Below, piece after piece: positions 10,805 to 21,639 of a DNA stretch of 47,954 bases. Positions within the stretch are counted from its first letter, which is position 1, and each line of letters opens with the position of its first letter. The notes below the pieces were generated by a model. The model was not told where the DNA came from. It saw nothing but the letters and a program-made list of their open reading frames with translations, and ran no database searches. Location: positions 1 through 47,954 of the forward strand of contig MU616735.1 of NCBI GenBank assembly GCA_025201705.1, in the 5' to 3' direction. This stretch comes from Dissophora ornata (Eukaryota; Mortierellomycota; Mortierellomycetes; Mortierellales; Mortierellaceae). Position numbers and translations under genes: made by a program.

Positions 10805-12245
10805 GATTGTTGTCCTGATGTCGATGTCGGACCTGAATATATCTTTCTACAAGGCTGGATGGTCAGAAAGTAGAAAGGAATACGAAGGTGGGTGAAGAAA
10901 GGAAAAGGAGGAGAGAGGAACTGAAAAAAGAGAGAGCATAAAACTCAAAGAGGTTTTAAAACATTTTGAGATTTTTCTTTCCAAGGGGGGATGCTTATTC
11001 AATGTACGGAAAAAAGAAACTAATCAATCCGCGAGACGAAGAAAGAGCATTGTTGCATTGTTGTGCATTACAGCGGGAGTGGCTATCACAGCTATCACAG
11101 AAGCTAACGCCAGAGCGCAATAACCACGGGAAGAAGGGAAAGGGGGCGTGAGGCGAGGGTGTCTCGATCTCTGACAAATTGCGGCTCGATGCACAGAGCA
11201 ATACTCTGTGCTCTGCACAAGTGTCCCTTTGCTCACCCGCAGATGAGCTCAAACAGCAATTTAAAAAAAGTGCTTCACCACCAACACACCACCACCATAC
11301 CGATCACCGTGATTAGTCCATATTTTCCCCCCCAGCCCAGATTTGTTTTCTCCATCTAATCATGCTTTCCATACGGTACGCCGTCATCTACTTTTGGCGA
11401 ATAAAGTCCTTCTGAGCAGCAGCAGCAATGCCGGTATCGGCATTATAGCAAACGAGCAAATGAAATGTGAGCCGTCTTTCTTTGATTTCGTTGCCACCCT
11501 GGTCACAGAGGCGGACAAGCAAAGGTGGCTCCGAGGAGAGACATTTGTGTGAACATGTACTGTTCATGATATACTTTGAAAGTTTGAAGGTAGACTAGCA
11601 AGGTTCAAGCACTGCCACAGGAAAATGCTTGTCCGTCATCTGTAGTCTACCATCGTGTTTAAGTGCATGTTGTCACGCCTCTGCGATCAAATATGACCCG
11701 ACGCTAGTCCCGCTTTGTCCATGTCAGGCGCTGAACTTTGCTACACACAGTGTGTGACCCTCCCGAGGCTTGTCTCAATACTTTAAATCGATACCTCGGG
11801 GATCGAGGAATCATTTTCCTCGCTTCCCGCGGGATCGTGTTTCCATCCCATCCAGTTTCTGACGATCACATATACTAGTCTAATTACCTAACATGTTGCC
11901 TTGCTCCCTCATCTTCAGGGGCAAGCGTGTATTGCAGGTGGACAGGTGCATATGTACATGTACAGCGACGCAGGTCGTTTCCCGTTCCTCCGATTATGTT
12001 GCGCATTTCGGGAGATTTCATGGCACACGAGCTGGTGGAATATTCATGGCACACGAGCAGGTGGCACACGAGCTGGCCTTTCACTGTGACAATTGAGCCA
12101 GGGGTAGGACGTGGTTTGGCATGGGCTTTGGTTAAACTTTTATGCGTTCACCATGGCTCATGCGTTGATTGTTAGAGAAGGTGAGAAGCGGATCATATAT
12201 ATGGCTAAGAGAGTCCATAGCCTCGAACATGCTTACCTTTTCCCC
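10805..12245. other. Gene-poor region
   Basis: No convincing gene. ORFs are short and overlap on both strands. At about 12020-12078 a 15-nt unit (GGCACACGAGCTGGT and variants) recurs three times in direct orientation. Confidence 0.5.
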
Positions 12246-12557
12246 TTAGACTTTACCTTCCATGGCAGCTTTGCGCGATAGAGGTATAGTCGTCCTATCA
12301 ACGAATCCAGCACAGCCTAGAAAACGTTCTTGACGCATTACTTGACCAGTTCCCCTGCCCACTTCCTCCATATCTTTGGCATTTGCAAAGAGGATCAGCA
12401 TATCCAGATCGGCGCTGAGCTGCTTGTGCTTGGGCAGACAGGTCATAGTTGTACACGGTAGGAAGTGAGAATATCCGAAGAGGACGTCTTTTATGGGTGC
12501 AAGATTACGTCCAAAAGAGTGAGAAGTGGTACCTGGATCACGTCGGTTCAAAGACAT
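12246..12557 (-). pseudogene. Decayed PIF/Harbinger-like transposase fragment
   Basis: The minus-strand reading frame contains CAGFVDRTTIPLSRK, which matches the C.GFVDGT.IPL..KP segment that opens the DDE domain of PIF/Harbinger (DDE_Tnp_4) transposases; the usual GT is changed to RT. The frame stops shortly after, where WDRK..YS would be expected, and no further catalytic acids or terminal repeats are seen. Only this scrap remains. The assignment rests on one motif and is tentative. Confidence 0.4.
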
Positions 12558-12887
12558 GGCGGCGAAACAGAGCGCCGCGCGTATTCCACTGGTTTGGGTT
12601 AGCCCGCGTATTTTATGTATTGAAGATTAGAGAGGTAGGCTAACGCACTATGTAAAAGTAAAATATTTTAACTAAGGTAGGGTAATATTGTGCGCTGCGG
12701 GTTGCCAGATGACGGTGCTTTGTGAGAATCCTCCAAGTTGCCGATCGCCAATTTGAAATGCTTAATTATTGTCCATCCCTGTTGCGTCAAACTGCAACGT
12801 CTTTTCCTATTGTGTTTTTGTCCATGCTTGCCCAACTGAGTATCGGATCGAGCAAACGGGCGCCTTCTGTAGGACGGATCGAGGTGT

Positions 12888-13301
12888 TTAGAAGAGTCCT
12901 CCTGTCAGCTTTGAAACGTAGTTGTAGGTTGCGTATGATGTCAACATAAGTCCGACCATCACGACAGAGTCTACAGAGTGGAGAGAGAGATAGAGAGGAG
13001 ATCAGGTTTTCGTGAATCTTTGCGATATGTCGATGATCCGACGTTGGGGGGGGGTCTTGTGCTACTGAGACTAGGTGCTCTGAGGACAAGGAGGGATCAC
13101 GAGAGAGCAATGGACAGTAGGTCTCATGGCATGGCTGCATCTGATCCTCTGATTACATGTCCCCATCATCTTTTACAGCGATCAGATTAGGGAAGGCAAA
13201 AACGTACTGAAGACGGCCTTCTCCCAGGGCTCGAGCATGTAGAGTCCTGTGGTGACCTCGTAGCTGTAGTTGAGTTGCTTGACGTAGCTTCGGAGTCCCA
13301 T
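12888..13301 (-). CDS. Serine palmitoyltransferase small subunit (SPTSSA/B-like)
   Basis: Two exons, 13301-13208 and 12970-12888, encode 58 aa. The first exon contains the hallmark LVTGLYMLEPWE-type motif (here VTTGLYMLEPWEKAVF) of the small activating subunits of serine palmitoyltransferase, preceded by a short amphipathic N-terminus. The second exon supplies NSVVMVGLMLTSY, a membrane helix, and ends GGLF. Splice signals are GTACGT and CTGTAG, and the junction codon AAC is split. The protein would sit in the ER membrane and stimulate the LCB1/LCB2 catalytic dimer, which makes the sphingoid base precursor. It corresponds functionally to yeast Tsc3 but resembles the animal-type small subunit. 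The gene is easy to miss because of its size and intron. Confidence 0.9.
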
Positions 13302-14010
13302 GGTGTATGCCTGTCTGCTTGTCTGAGCTGTGAATCTGGCTGTGTGGTGTTGTGCTGGATAATGGCAGGCGGCGATGAGAGCTGGTTGATGATGATGATC
13401 CCTGGCCTGATGATCCCATGTGCCGTCCTTTTTGTCTCTTTTCGTGCCCTCCGCACTTGTGCGCGAGTGACTGCGAAGCAAATTCCGTCGTCGGAGACGC
13501 GGCTGATCTGCCACCCGCGGTCCTTTCCCATTATTGACACCCGCAGTGCGTCAGGTTCCTGCAGGCACCCTCCGGACTATCGGCTATTAGTATTAATATG
13601 CATGTCATGTCGACCATGCATCCGCTGTCGGTGGCTGTGGCTGCGGCATTAGTGCCAGCTAGCTTGTCGCGTCAGATGGGTGCCCGAGTATCCAGGTTCT
13701 ACATCGTCGAACTCACGTGCCATGTTTGGTGGCAACCAGCGGGGTTATTCCACTCCTGCGCAAACGCCGCTCACTTGTCCTTCATTCGTTTGTTCCGAAT
13801 CGTTCGTGTGATCATTCGCTCATTCTTCATCCTCTCTTCGCCTGTGTACTTTCCCCACAGTATCCACCCCTCCTTCACCACTTTTGCCGTGCAGCGACAA
13901 CCATATAAAAAACCAAGAAAGCAAGCCCTTGTTACTCTGTCATATTCCTCCTTCTTTCTCTAATTCTGCCCTCAACTCACTCACACGAAGCAAAACCAGC
14001 TTTTCACAAC
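13302..14010. other. Divergent promoter region
   Basis: About 0.7 kb between the divergent serine palmitoyltransferase small-subunit gene and the oxygenase gene. The half next to the oxygenase is CT-rich (about 13800-14000). No gene seen. Confidence 0.6.
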
Positions 14011-15483
14011 ATGTCCTCGGTAAATACTGCAGCTAATTGTTCTGTGCACCATGCATGGCGTACATTACAGAGAGAACCGTTTAACTAACGCTGCAATAAT
14101 AACAATTGTCAATTCATATGTGCAGAACTCGAACGAAGTCGTCGTAGTCGACTACCAGGATCTTGTCAACGGTGTCGACGTCTCTGCCAAGATCGAAAAG
14201 GCATTTGGCGCACATAAACATTGCCTGGGTCTGTTGCTCGTTAGCAACTTGCCCTCCGAGTACTTAGCTCTTCGTGAGCGCCTCTTGAAGTTGGCATCGA
14301 CATTCGCGGCATTGCCGGAGGAGGCCAAGGACAAGACGGTCCATGCGGACAGTCGCTACAGCTTTGGATGGAGCTGTGGTAAAGAGATCATGAACGGCAA
14401 GCCAGGTGAGTTGTGATTTTCAAGACAACACTGAGATTGTTCAGGACTAGTGCGTTTCATGGACAGGGGGGGTGGCATACCTCTGAACATATGCTGTGCC
14501 CCGTGGGAACGGAAACACGACTGATGGGGTGCTTATTTGACATTGGACGTGCAAATCGGGATTTAAAAACATGAGCCGCAGGAACCTCCAGATGGGAAAA
14601 TGAAAGGGCAAAAGCGAAGTCGACACTTTTTGTGCAACATCGCGCCCCACATTCATGCGAGAAACTCTGTTGACCCACTTTTTTTTTTTTTTTTTTTTTT
14701 GCTTTATTAGACGTGTCGAAGGGAAGCTATTACGCCAACCCTCTTATGGATGAGCCCGAGTCCTCCAAGGTTCTTCAGGAAAAGTTTCCCGAGTACTGCC
14801 ACCCCAACGTTTGGCCCGAGGAGGACCTCCCAGAGCTGGAGCAGGCGTTCAAGGAATTGGGACAGTTCGTTGTCGCGGTCGGAAAGCAGGTCGCCAAGAC
14901 CTGTGATGCCTTTGTGCACTCTAAATTGCCCTCGTTCTCGCCCACACATCTCCAGGACGTGATCCGGGAGTCCAAGACAACCAAGGCCAGATTGCTGCAT
15001 TACTACCCGCAGACGGGCGCTGCGGAGGGGGAGAAGAGGGATGATATGGATTCGTGGTGCGGTTGGCATTTGGACCACGGTTCCCTTACGGGTCTCACCA
15101 GCGCCATGTTCATTGATGAGTCCAGCAAGGATGGACTGCAAGAAGTTTCTTGCCCAGACCCAGAGGCAGGATTGTATATTCGTAATCGCGGAAATGAGGT
15201 CGTGAAGGCCTCAATCCCCCGTGATCATTTGGCGTTCCAGACGGGCGAGGCTTTGCAGTTGGCGACGAGGGGTCTTTTGGCAGCTACGCCACACTGCGTC
15301 AGGGGTGCAACTCCTCCAGAGGAGGATCCTAAGCGCTATGCCACGTTGGCCAGAAACACGTTTGCGGTGTTTATGCAGCCCTCGTTGGAGACTGTTGTCA
15401 CAGAAGATGGACGCAACTTTGGGCAGTGGACTAAGGAGGTACTTGACCGTTACTACGACAAGGCAGAGGACACTGAAATTTGA
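14011..15483 (+). CDS. 2-oxoglutarate/Fe(II)-dependent oxygenase, isopenicillin-N-synthase-like
   Basis: Three exons: 14011-14019 (only ATG TCC TCG), 14126-14405 and 14711-15483, giving 353 aa. The fold signature is present. WHLDHGSLTGL gives His216 and Asp218 of the iron-binding facial triad, ATPHCVRG gives the distal His291, and an Arg about 19 residues later (LARNTFAVF) is placed to bind 2-oxoglutarate. The stretch KGSYYANPL is shared with plant and fungal members of unknown substrate. No membrane segment or targeting signal is seen, so it is probably cytosolic. It converges tail-to-tail with the LEU2-LEU1 fusion gene, 188 bp apart. Whether it acts on a branched-chain metabolite is speculation. 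The second intron contains a 22-nt T run (14679-14700). Confidence 0.88.
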
Positions 15484-15671
15484 CGCATGTTTTCTTGCAC
15501 CTCAAAAAAAAAAAAAAAAGCGTTTTGAACAGAGATATGATACACAAAAGTTGACTTTTTATTCTGCTCAATGAATTCCCTTTTTCTTTTTTTTTTTTGC
15601 TGTTTGCTGTTGTTGTTGTTCTAAGAGCGATTGGATATATACAATAATAACGATTTTTTTTGTTTCTTCGT

Positions 15672-18600
15672 TTACCAAGTGAGCTCGCTGTCGTCGCCAC
15701 AGTTGCTCTTGGAGGCAGCCTTGACTTCGCTTCCGCAGCTCGAGGCGCTCTCGGGGGCAGTGGCAACGCGGAACAGCTGCTTGCCGTAGGTCTTGTACAT
15801 CTCGGTAACACCACCACCGGCCAAAAGGCGCTCCTCCATCAAGGACAAGCCAAAGGCATACTCCTGGCCGCCACAGTGGACCTTGCGATCCTTGACATCA
15901 ATGGCGACCTCAGCACCCTCCTGAGCGTGCTTGTAGAAGGACTCGTCCTCGATCGTGATTCCGAGAAGGGACATGTTGGGCTGGTTACGGGCATAGATGA
16001 AGGCGTAAGACTTGGCGATCACAGCCTTGATACCAGCACCGAGGAGGGCACGAGGAGCCTCCTCGCGAGACGATCCAGAACCGAAACCACTGCCTCCAAC
16101 GACAATGTCGAATCCCTGCTTGGCAAGCTCTCTGAACTCGGGCTTGACGAACTGGAAGGCGTGGGTTCCGAGATCCACATCCGAAGTACCGGGCATGAAC
16201 TGGGCGGGGATGATGGCATCCGTATCAATGTTATCCTCGAAGCGCTGGACGCGACCCTTGATCGTGGCCGAGAACGAAGGTGGAGGGGCGGGGAGAGACT
16301 TGTCGGCAGTCTTCTCGTCGTAGTAAATAGGGAAAGGCTCAGAGTAGACAACGGGCTTGCCCTTCTCGATCCACATCTCCAACATCTCCTCGTAGCGGGC
16401 ACGGTCGATGATGTCCAAGAGATCACGGGGGTTGCGGATCTTCATGTCGAAGGACGAAGCAGCGACAGTGGCAGCAGAGGCTAAGTTACCGATGGCACCC
16501 TTACCCATGCGGTTGCGGAAGTTACGGTTCTGGGAAGACAACCAGACCTCACCCTCACCAGCCTGATCAGCAGCGACAGCAATACAGTAAGAGCATCCGG
16601 GAGCACCAATCTCGAATCCAGCCTGCTCGTAGATCTTGAGCAATCCCAAGCGACGGAGCTTGGCGACAATGGGGACCGATCCGGGGGTGACCTTACGCTT
16701 GCCACCAATGGCAGGGACAAGACCCTTCTTAAGACCAGCCTCCAAGACCAAGGCGGCCAAGATCAAGTCCTCCTCAGCAGTGGTGCAGGCACCAATGAAG
16801 CATCCATCCAACTTTGTACCAGAGCAGTCATCGACAGCAACACAGTTATCGGGATCGGGGAAGAGAGCGACCAACGACTCGACCTTGGACAAGTCGATCA
16901 CATGGGTCTCGGCATAGTGAGCATCCTCATCGGCCTTGAAGTACAGGGCAGCGTTCTTGTGCTGGGGGTTCTTGCGCTTAGCAATGTAGGCAGCAGTGAT
17001 TTCATCAGCCTCGCAGACACCAGCGATACCACCAAACTCGGTGGCCATGTTGGACAAAGCGAAACGAGCATCGCAGGACAAGTGCTTCAAACCGGGTCCA
17101 GTGTACTCGACCGAGCGCTCAAAGGCGACAGTGTTACGCTTGAGCTGCTGGAGGACGTAAAGAATGGCGTCCTTTCCACCAATACCGAAAGGAGGCTGGT
17201 TGACGAAGCGAATCTCAACAGTCTCAGGAACCTTGAACCAGGTCTCTCCAGTAACCAAGGGCATGACAACATCAGCAGCTCCGAGACCAACAGCAAAGGC
17301 ACCGACGGCACCAGCAGAGCAAGAGTGAGAGTCGGCACCAATGATCATCTGACCGGGCTGAGCACGCTCACGGTAGAACTCGGTGTGGAGAATCGAGTAG
17401 TTGGCGCCATAGAAATCAATGAGCTTGGCCTCCTTGGCGAAATCGGTCGAGGCCTTGATGAGCTCCTTGGGCTTGGCAAGGTGGTTGATGCTGGGGTCGA
17501 CAGTGTGGTCAATGGCGAGCCAGAAGCGATCGTTACGGTAGACGCTGGGGCGACCCATCTGATCGTAGGTCTTGTCCATACCCTTCCAGGTCAACTCGGA
17601 GGCCAAGGTCCAGTCAACAGACACGCAAACCATGTCGCCGGGCTTGACGTTTCCGGGAGCAGGGAGTCCGATGGCGTTGTGAGCAATGATCTTCTCGGAG
17701 ATGGTCATACCGCGACGACCGCTGGCACGGGTCAAAGCCAAGGGGCGGGTGATGGGTGCACCTTCGGCAGCATTGAGACCGAAGAGCTCCTTCTCGAGAA
17801 CCTCCAAAATCTTGTCACCCATCTCCTTGGTGGACTTATCGCCGCCCAAATCACGGGTGCGGAAAGCATATCCAGCACGATCGGCATCGTCCAAGACCTT
17901 GCGAACAGAGTCCTCAACAGCAACGGCTTCAGCCTCCAAGCCCAAGGAGTAGCGCAACAACATGGCAGCAGACAGAATAGTTCCAACGGGGTTGGCAACA
18001 CCCTGACCAGCAATATCGGGAGCCGATCCGTGGATGGGCTCATAGACACCCAAGCAGGTCTTACCCTTCTCGGGAAGTCCGCTCAAGGAGGCAGAGGGCA
18101 AGAGACCGAGGGATCCAGGAATGACAGAGGCCTCATCCGAGAGAATATCACCAAACATGTTCTCGGTCAAAATCACACCGTTCAAGCCGCGAGGGTTCTT
18201 GACGAGGAACATGGCGGCAGAGTCTACCAAGTGGTGACCAACCTTGAGCTGAGGGAACTCCTTCTCAATGACCTCAGTGACAGTCTTGCGCCAGAGGCGA
18301 GACGAGGCCAAGACGTTGGCCTTGTCGATCGAGTGGATGGGCCAGGCAGGCTCGTGCTGGAGGGCCAGGGTAGCAGCCAAGCGGGTGACGCGCTCGACCT
18401 CGGCCTTGGAGTAAGGGAGGGTATCGTAGGCATAACCATCCTCCTCGGTGGCCTCCTTGCGGTCTCCAAAGTAGATACCTCCGACCAACTCGCGAATCAT
18501 CATAAAGTCAACGCCCTTGACGATGGACTCCTTGAGAGGTGAGTGTGAGATCAGGGCATCGGAGGCGAAGGTGCAGGGGCGAAGGTTGGCGTACAAGTCA

Positions 18601-19092
18601 AGGCTCTTCCTGAGGGTGAGGAGACCCTGCTCGGGTCTGGGGTTTCCTGTTGCCCACTTGGGGCCTCCTACTGCTCCCAAGAGAATGGCGTCGGCAGCCT
18701 TGCACGAGGCGAGGGCAGCGTCTGTGAGGGCAGTGCCTATTTGTGTCGAAGAGTCATTGGAAAAAGAACGTCACTTTTAGTTATCTCTTTTTCGTTTTTG
18801 TTCTGTGTCATTGCGCGCATTATAATTTCATCTTTCTCGGCAAGATGGACAGAGAGCAGAAAACAAAGTAAAGAGAACGGAGAATAGAAAGAATAGAAAA
18901 AAATAAACGCAACTTACCAGAAGCATCAATTGAGGCTCCTCCGATCAACTCCTCCTTGAAGGTGATGTTGATCTTGTGTGATCTGACCTTGGCCACCAAC
19001 TCGAGGACGCGCTTGGCCTCGGCGGTAACCTCGGGACCAACACCGTCTCCGGGCAAGAGCACTACTGTGGATTGTCTAGGGGCTGCAGTCAT
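15672..19092 (-). CDS. Fused 3-isopropylmalate dehydrogenase / isopropylmalate isomerase-like protein (LEU2-LEU1)
   Basis: Two exons, 19092-18918 and 18736-15672, encode 1079 aa in one frame. Residues 1 to about 378 are a complete isopropylmalate dehydrogenase: [69 protein letters not shown] and [13 protein letters not shown]. After a linker of roughly 20 residues comes an aconitase-superfamily large domain (about 402-870). Its putative [4Fe-4S] cysteines are Cys709 (GACTTAEED) and Cys773/Cys776 (PGCSYC). A LeuD-like swivel domain follows (about 880-1050, [17 protein letters not shown]). Together these would catalyse two consecutive leucine steps, 2-isopropylmalate to 3-isopropylmalate and then oxidative decarboxylation. 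No mitochondrial presequence is visible, so it is expected in the cytosol. The isomerase half differs from canonical yeast Leu1 at key motifs (GSCTNSR, GCGSSREHAPWAL), so its substrate is less certain than that of the dehydrogenase half. Confidence 0.93.
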
Positions 19093-19734
19093 GACTGTGG
19101 ATGTGTGAGTGTGTGAAAAATGAGTCTTTCTTTCGTAAAATGGAGTTCAGGGACGAGATGTTGAAAGCGGGTAAATTATCGACACGAGATATCAAACAGG
19201 AGAGCGTGGGGAAAAGCGATGTAAATCAAATAGATGAAAGGGGGGGATGTCTCGGTTGATGGAGAGAAAAGAATGGAGAAGTAGTATGGAGGAGAAAAGA
19301 AAAGAGGAAAGAAAGAAAAGGGGGCATGGGTTTTATATCCCTCAGCAACATGCGTGGCCGAATTGCGGAGGATTGTCATCCGAGTAATAGTGGGTGATTG
19401 CCCAATGAGGAAGCCATATGCCGAGACGACGATTTCAAAAGATGACCCATATGACTTGCAGCGAGTTATCTTGCCTGATCCAAGCTGAACCTTAATGCTA
19501 CTCACCGTGCTGAACTGCAACTCATCCAAACTAATATGACTGTTCTCGTTGAGGCCTTTGTCATTGCTGCCTTTGTCATTGCTGCCTTCGATGTGAGAAC
19601 GTCCAGAGTTTTCAGGGGTGGGGGAGTTCACAGTTTTGCAGGATTTATCATGGATCAATCATGCATCTTTAGTGTTCGAGTGAAAATACTTTTTACTGTG
19701 TCTGCATCTAGGTGTAATGTCTGGTCTATACTAT
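19093..19734. other. Upstream region of the LEU2-LEU1 fusion gene
   Basis: It contains a TATA block (19321-19344), a CT-rich leader on the minus strand, and a TGAGTC element at 19121-19126 that matches six of seven bases of a Gcn4-type site. A perfect 12-bp palindrome CAGTCATGACTG overlaps the start codon. The far end is the ILV6 3' flank. No further gene seen. Confidence 0.6.
19321..19344 (-). promoter_or_regulatory. TATA block of the LEU2-LEU1 fusion gene
   Basis: On the minus strand it reads AGGGATATAAAACCCATGCC, about 240 nt upstream of the ATG. A near-copy lies upstream of ILV5 at 27311-27336. Confidence 0.6.
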
Positions 19735-20936
19735 CTATCCCGGAGGCAACATTGAAGCATCAACACCCGATCCCTCCTCCTGCGCCTCATCCTCGTCATT
19801 CTCATGTCGGTCATAGACCGGCGACCGAGGCATCGCCATCATACCGCTCCTCGCCGCCTCCAAGATGCCAAAGGGCTTCACCAGCTTAACGAACGCATCC
19901 ACGCGATCAGGCTTTGCAGAGAGCTCCACCACGACGCAATCGCCGCTCACATCAACAACCCTGCCCTGGAACAGCTTTGCGAGCTCCGTCAGCGACTTCA
20001 GGTGAGCGTGGGTCTGGCGCAAGGCACTGGAGGGCGACATGTCCTCCTCAGCCTCGTCTTCCACGGCCTGCCAGTGAGGTGACCGGGAGTTCATCTGGGC
20101 ACGGACGTGTTCGGGTCCAAGGATCGAGACCTTGATCAAAAGCAACTCGCGCTCAATCACCTTGGATCCTGTGTAGTCCAATACTGCCCAAACCGGTACC
20201 TTTAGTTTTGGATAGCACGGTAAAAATGACAAGATTCCCGAGAGACGAGGTTAGCGCCCAGGGTCAAGTTAAACAAAGTGGGCAAATCATAAACCAAGCG
20301 TGCCAATTAAAGCCGATACGTACAAGGTCCTCTAATTGTCTCCGGGCCTGCTCGATAGTTGTGGATTCGCCCTTCAGGACGATGGTCATACGACTCAGGT
20401 CCGCCACTTCTGTCTTCGCAACCACAAGAGAGTCAATGTTAAATCCTCTTCCTGCCAAGATTCCCGACACACGACTCAGGACACCGGGTTCGTTCTGGAC
20501 CAGACAGTTAAGAACATGACGCTGGCGGGCTTGGTGGAGTCCAGCGGGCGGGGTGTTGTAGAGAATGTTGGATACGGCTTCCTCTGCAGAGGGGGGTGCT
20601 GGGTGAAGATAGTCCGATGTCAAAGCAGGGTGGCGCTTATGAGGGTGCGACCGCTTGTAGGAGATGGCAGAGGTCGAGGAGGATGATTGGCGGAGGAAGA
20701 TGGGGTTGATAGCGCGGGGCTTCATCGCTGAAGCGGCAGCGGCGGAGGTCTATACATCGCCATTGATCCAGCAACAAGCAAAGAAGAGTGAATCCAGTGC
20801 CTCAAATGGTTAGCATGGAATCGAAGCATGAACAGCGCCCCTGACTTCGAGCCTTGTCCCTGAGAGTAGTAGTAGTAGAAGCACGTACCAGCGGAGCCGC
20901 CTTTGCAGCCGAACTGAGGATCCTGCTAGCCCACAT
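19735..20936 (-). CDS. ILV6: Acetolactate synthase regulatory (small) subunit
   Basis: Three exons: 20936-20889, 20749-20324 and 20199-19735, 312 aa. The first exon (MWASRILSSAAKAAPL) and the Ser/Arg-rich start of exon 2 look like a mitochondrial presequence. Next comes the ACT domain: RHVLNCLVQNEPGVLSRVSGI, GRGFNIDSLVV, RMTIVLKG, and the Ilv6 hallmark LEDLVPVWAVLDYT, whose codons are split exactly across intron 2. The C-terminal domain contains GRVVDVSGD and FGILEAARSGMMAMPRS. The subunit binds Ilv2 in mitochondria, stimulates it and confers valine feedback inhibition. The segment around 19735-19790, with several Asp and Glu residues (ENDEDEAQEE), is a variable acidic tail. It lies 642 bp upstream of and parallel to the LEU2-LEU1 fusion. 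Confidence 0.96.
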
Positions 20937-21639
20937 GGTGTATGGTCGGGGGGTAGGTGTTGTTGAGGGGGGAGGGGTTGAAAGGGAGATCAGAATGAAG
21001 AAGAAAAAGAATGGGAAAGTGATCGATGAGGGCGCTTGAAAAAGTGCGTGTCCTGAGTGGTGCGTGTTGTGTGTGTGGAGAGTGCGCGCCACGGAACACA
21101 AGTTAAGGTAAACTAATTTTTAGGTTCGATGTTGCACATCGACTTACGGATATGAGTAACTGATTTACGTTAACCTAGCCTACGTTAACTTGATGACACC
21201 GCTGACTGACTGACCGTCCGCAGGACCAATCACAGTCATCCGCACATGTGAGAGATTGTCCTCCTCTTTGGCCGTCTTCTCGAGGCTTATCGCGCGATCG
21301 TCGCCCCTCGGTTTCATTCATAGAGCCTCTCCTTCGTCACACGCAGCAGGATCGTGCTGTCCCTGACATTCATTCCCAAGTTGACTCCAGGGGTATGATC
21401 GAGTCGCTGCAGGTGAGATTTGCACAGCAATTGAGCTCGTGCTGTGTGCGTATAATGCATTTTCCACAAACACAGTTTCAACAAACACAGTTGCAATAAA
21501 CAAAGCACGATGGAGATTACAGAATTGCAGTATAAATGATTCTATTGTAAAAAACTAGGGGTACACATACGTCGTGGTCGTGGCCATCATCACGTCTTTC
21601 TCTCACACCAAAAAGGGTCCATCTAATCGAGTAAGGGTC
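20937..21639. other. ILV6 promoter and HIBCH 3' flank
   Basis: The minus strand just upstream of ILV6 is CT-rich and has no TATA box. A segment with repeated GTTAAC/TTAAC half-sites (about 21105-21195) stands out. No gene seen. Confidence 0.55.

Noticed and set aside
16902..18542. A 546-codon open frame antisense to the LEU2-LEU1 fusion
   Set aside because: Its residues are low-complexity Gly/Leu/Ser with no domain, and it mirrors the strong codon bias of the sense gene, which removes antisense stops.
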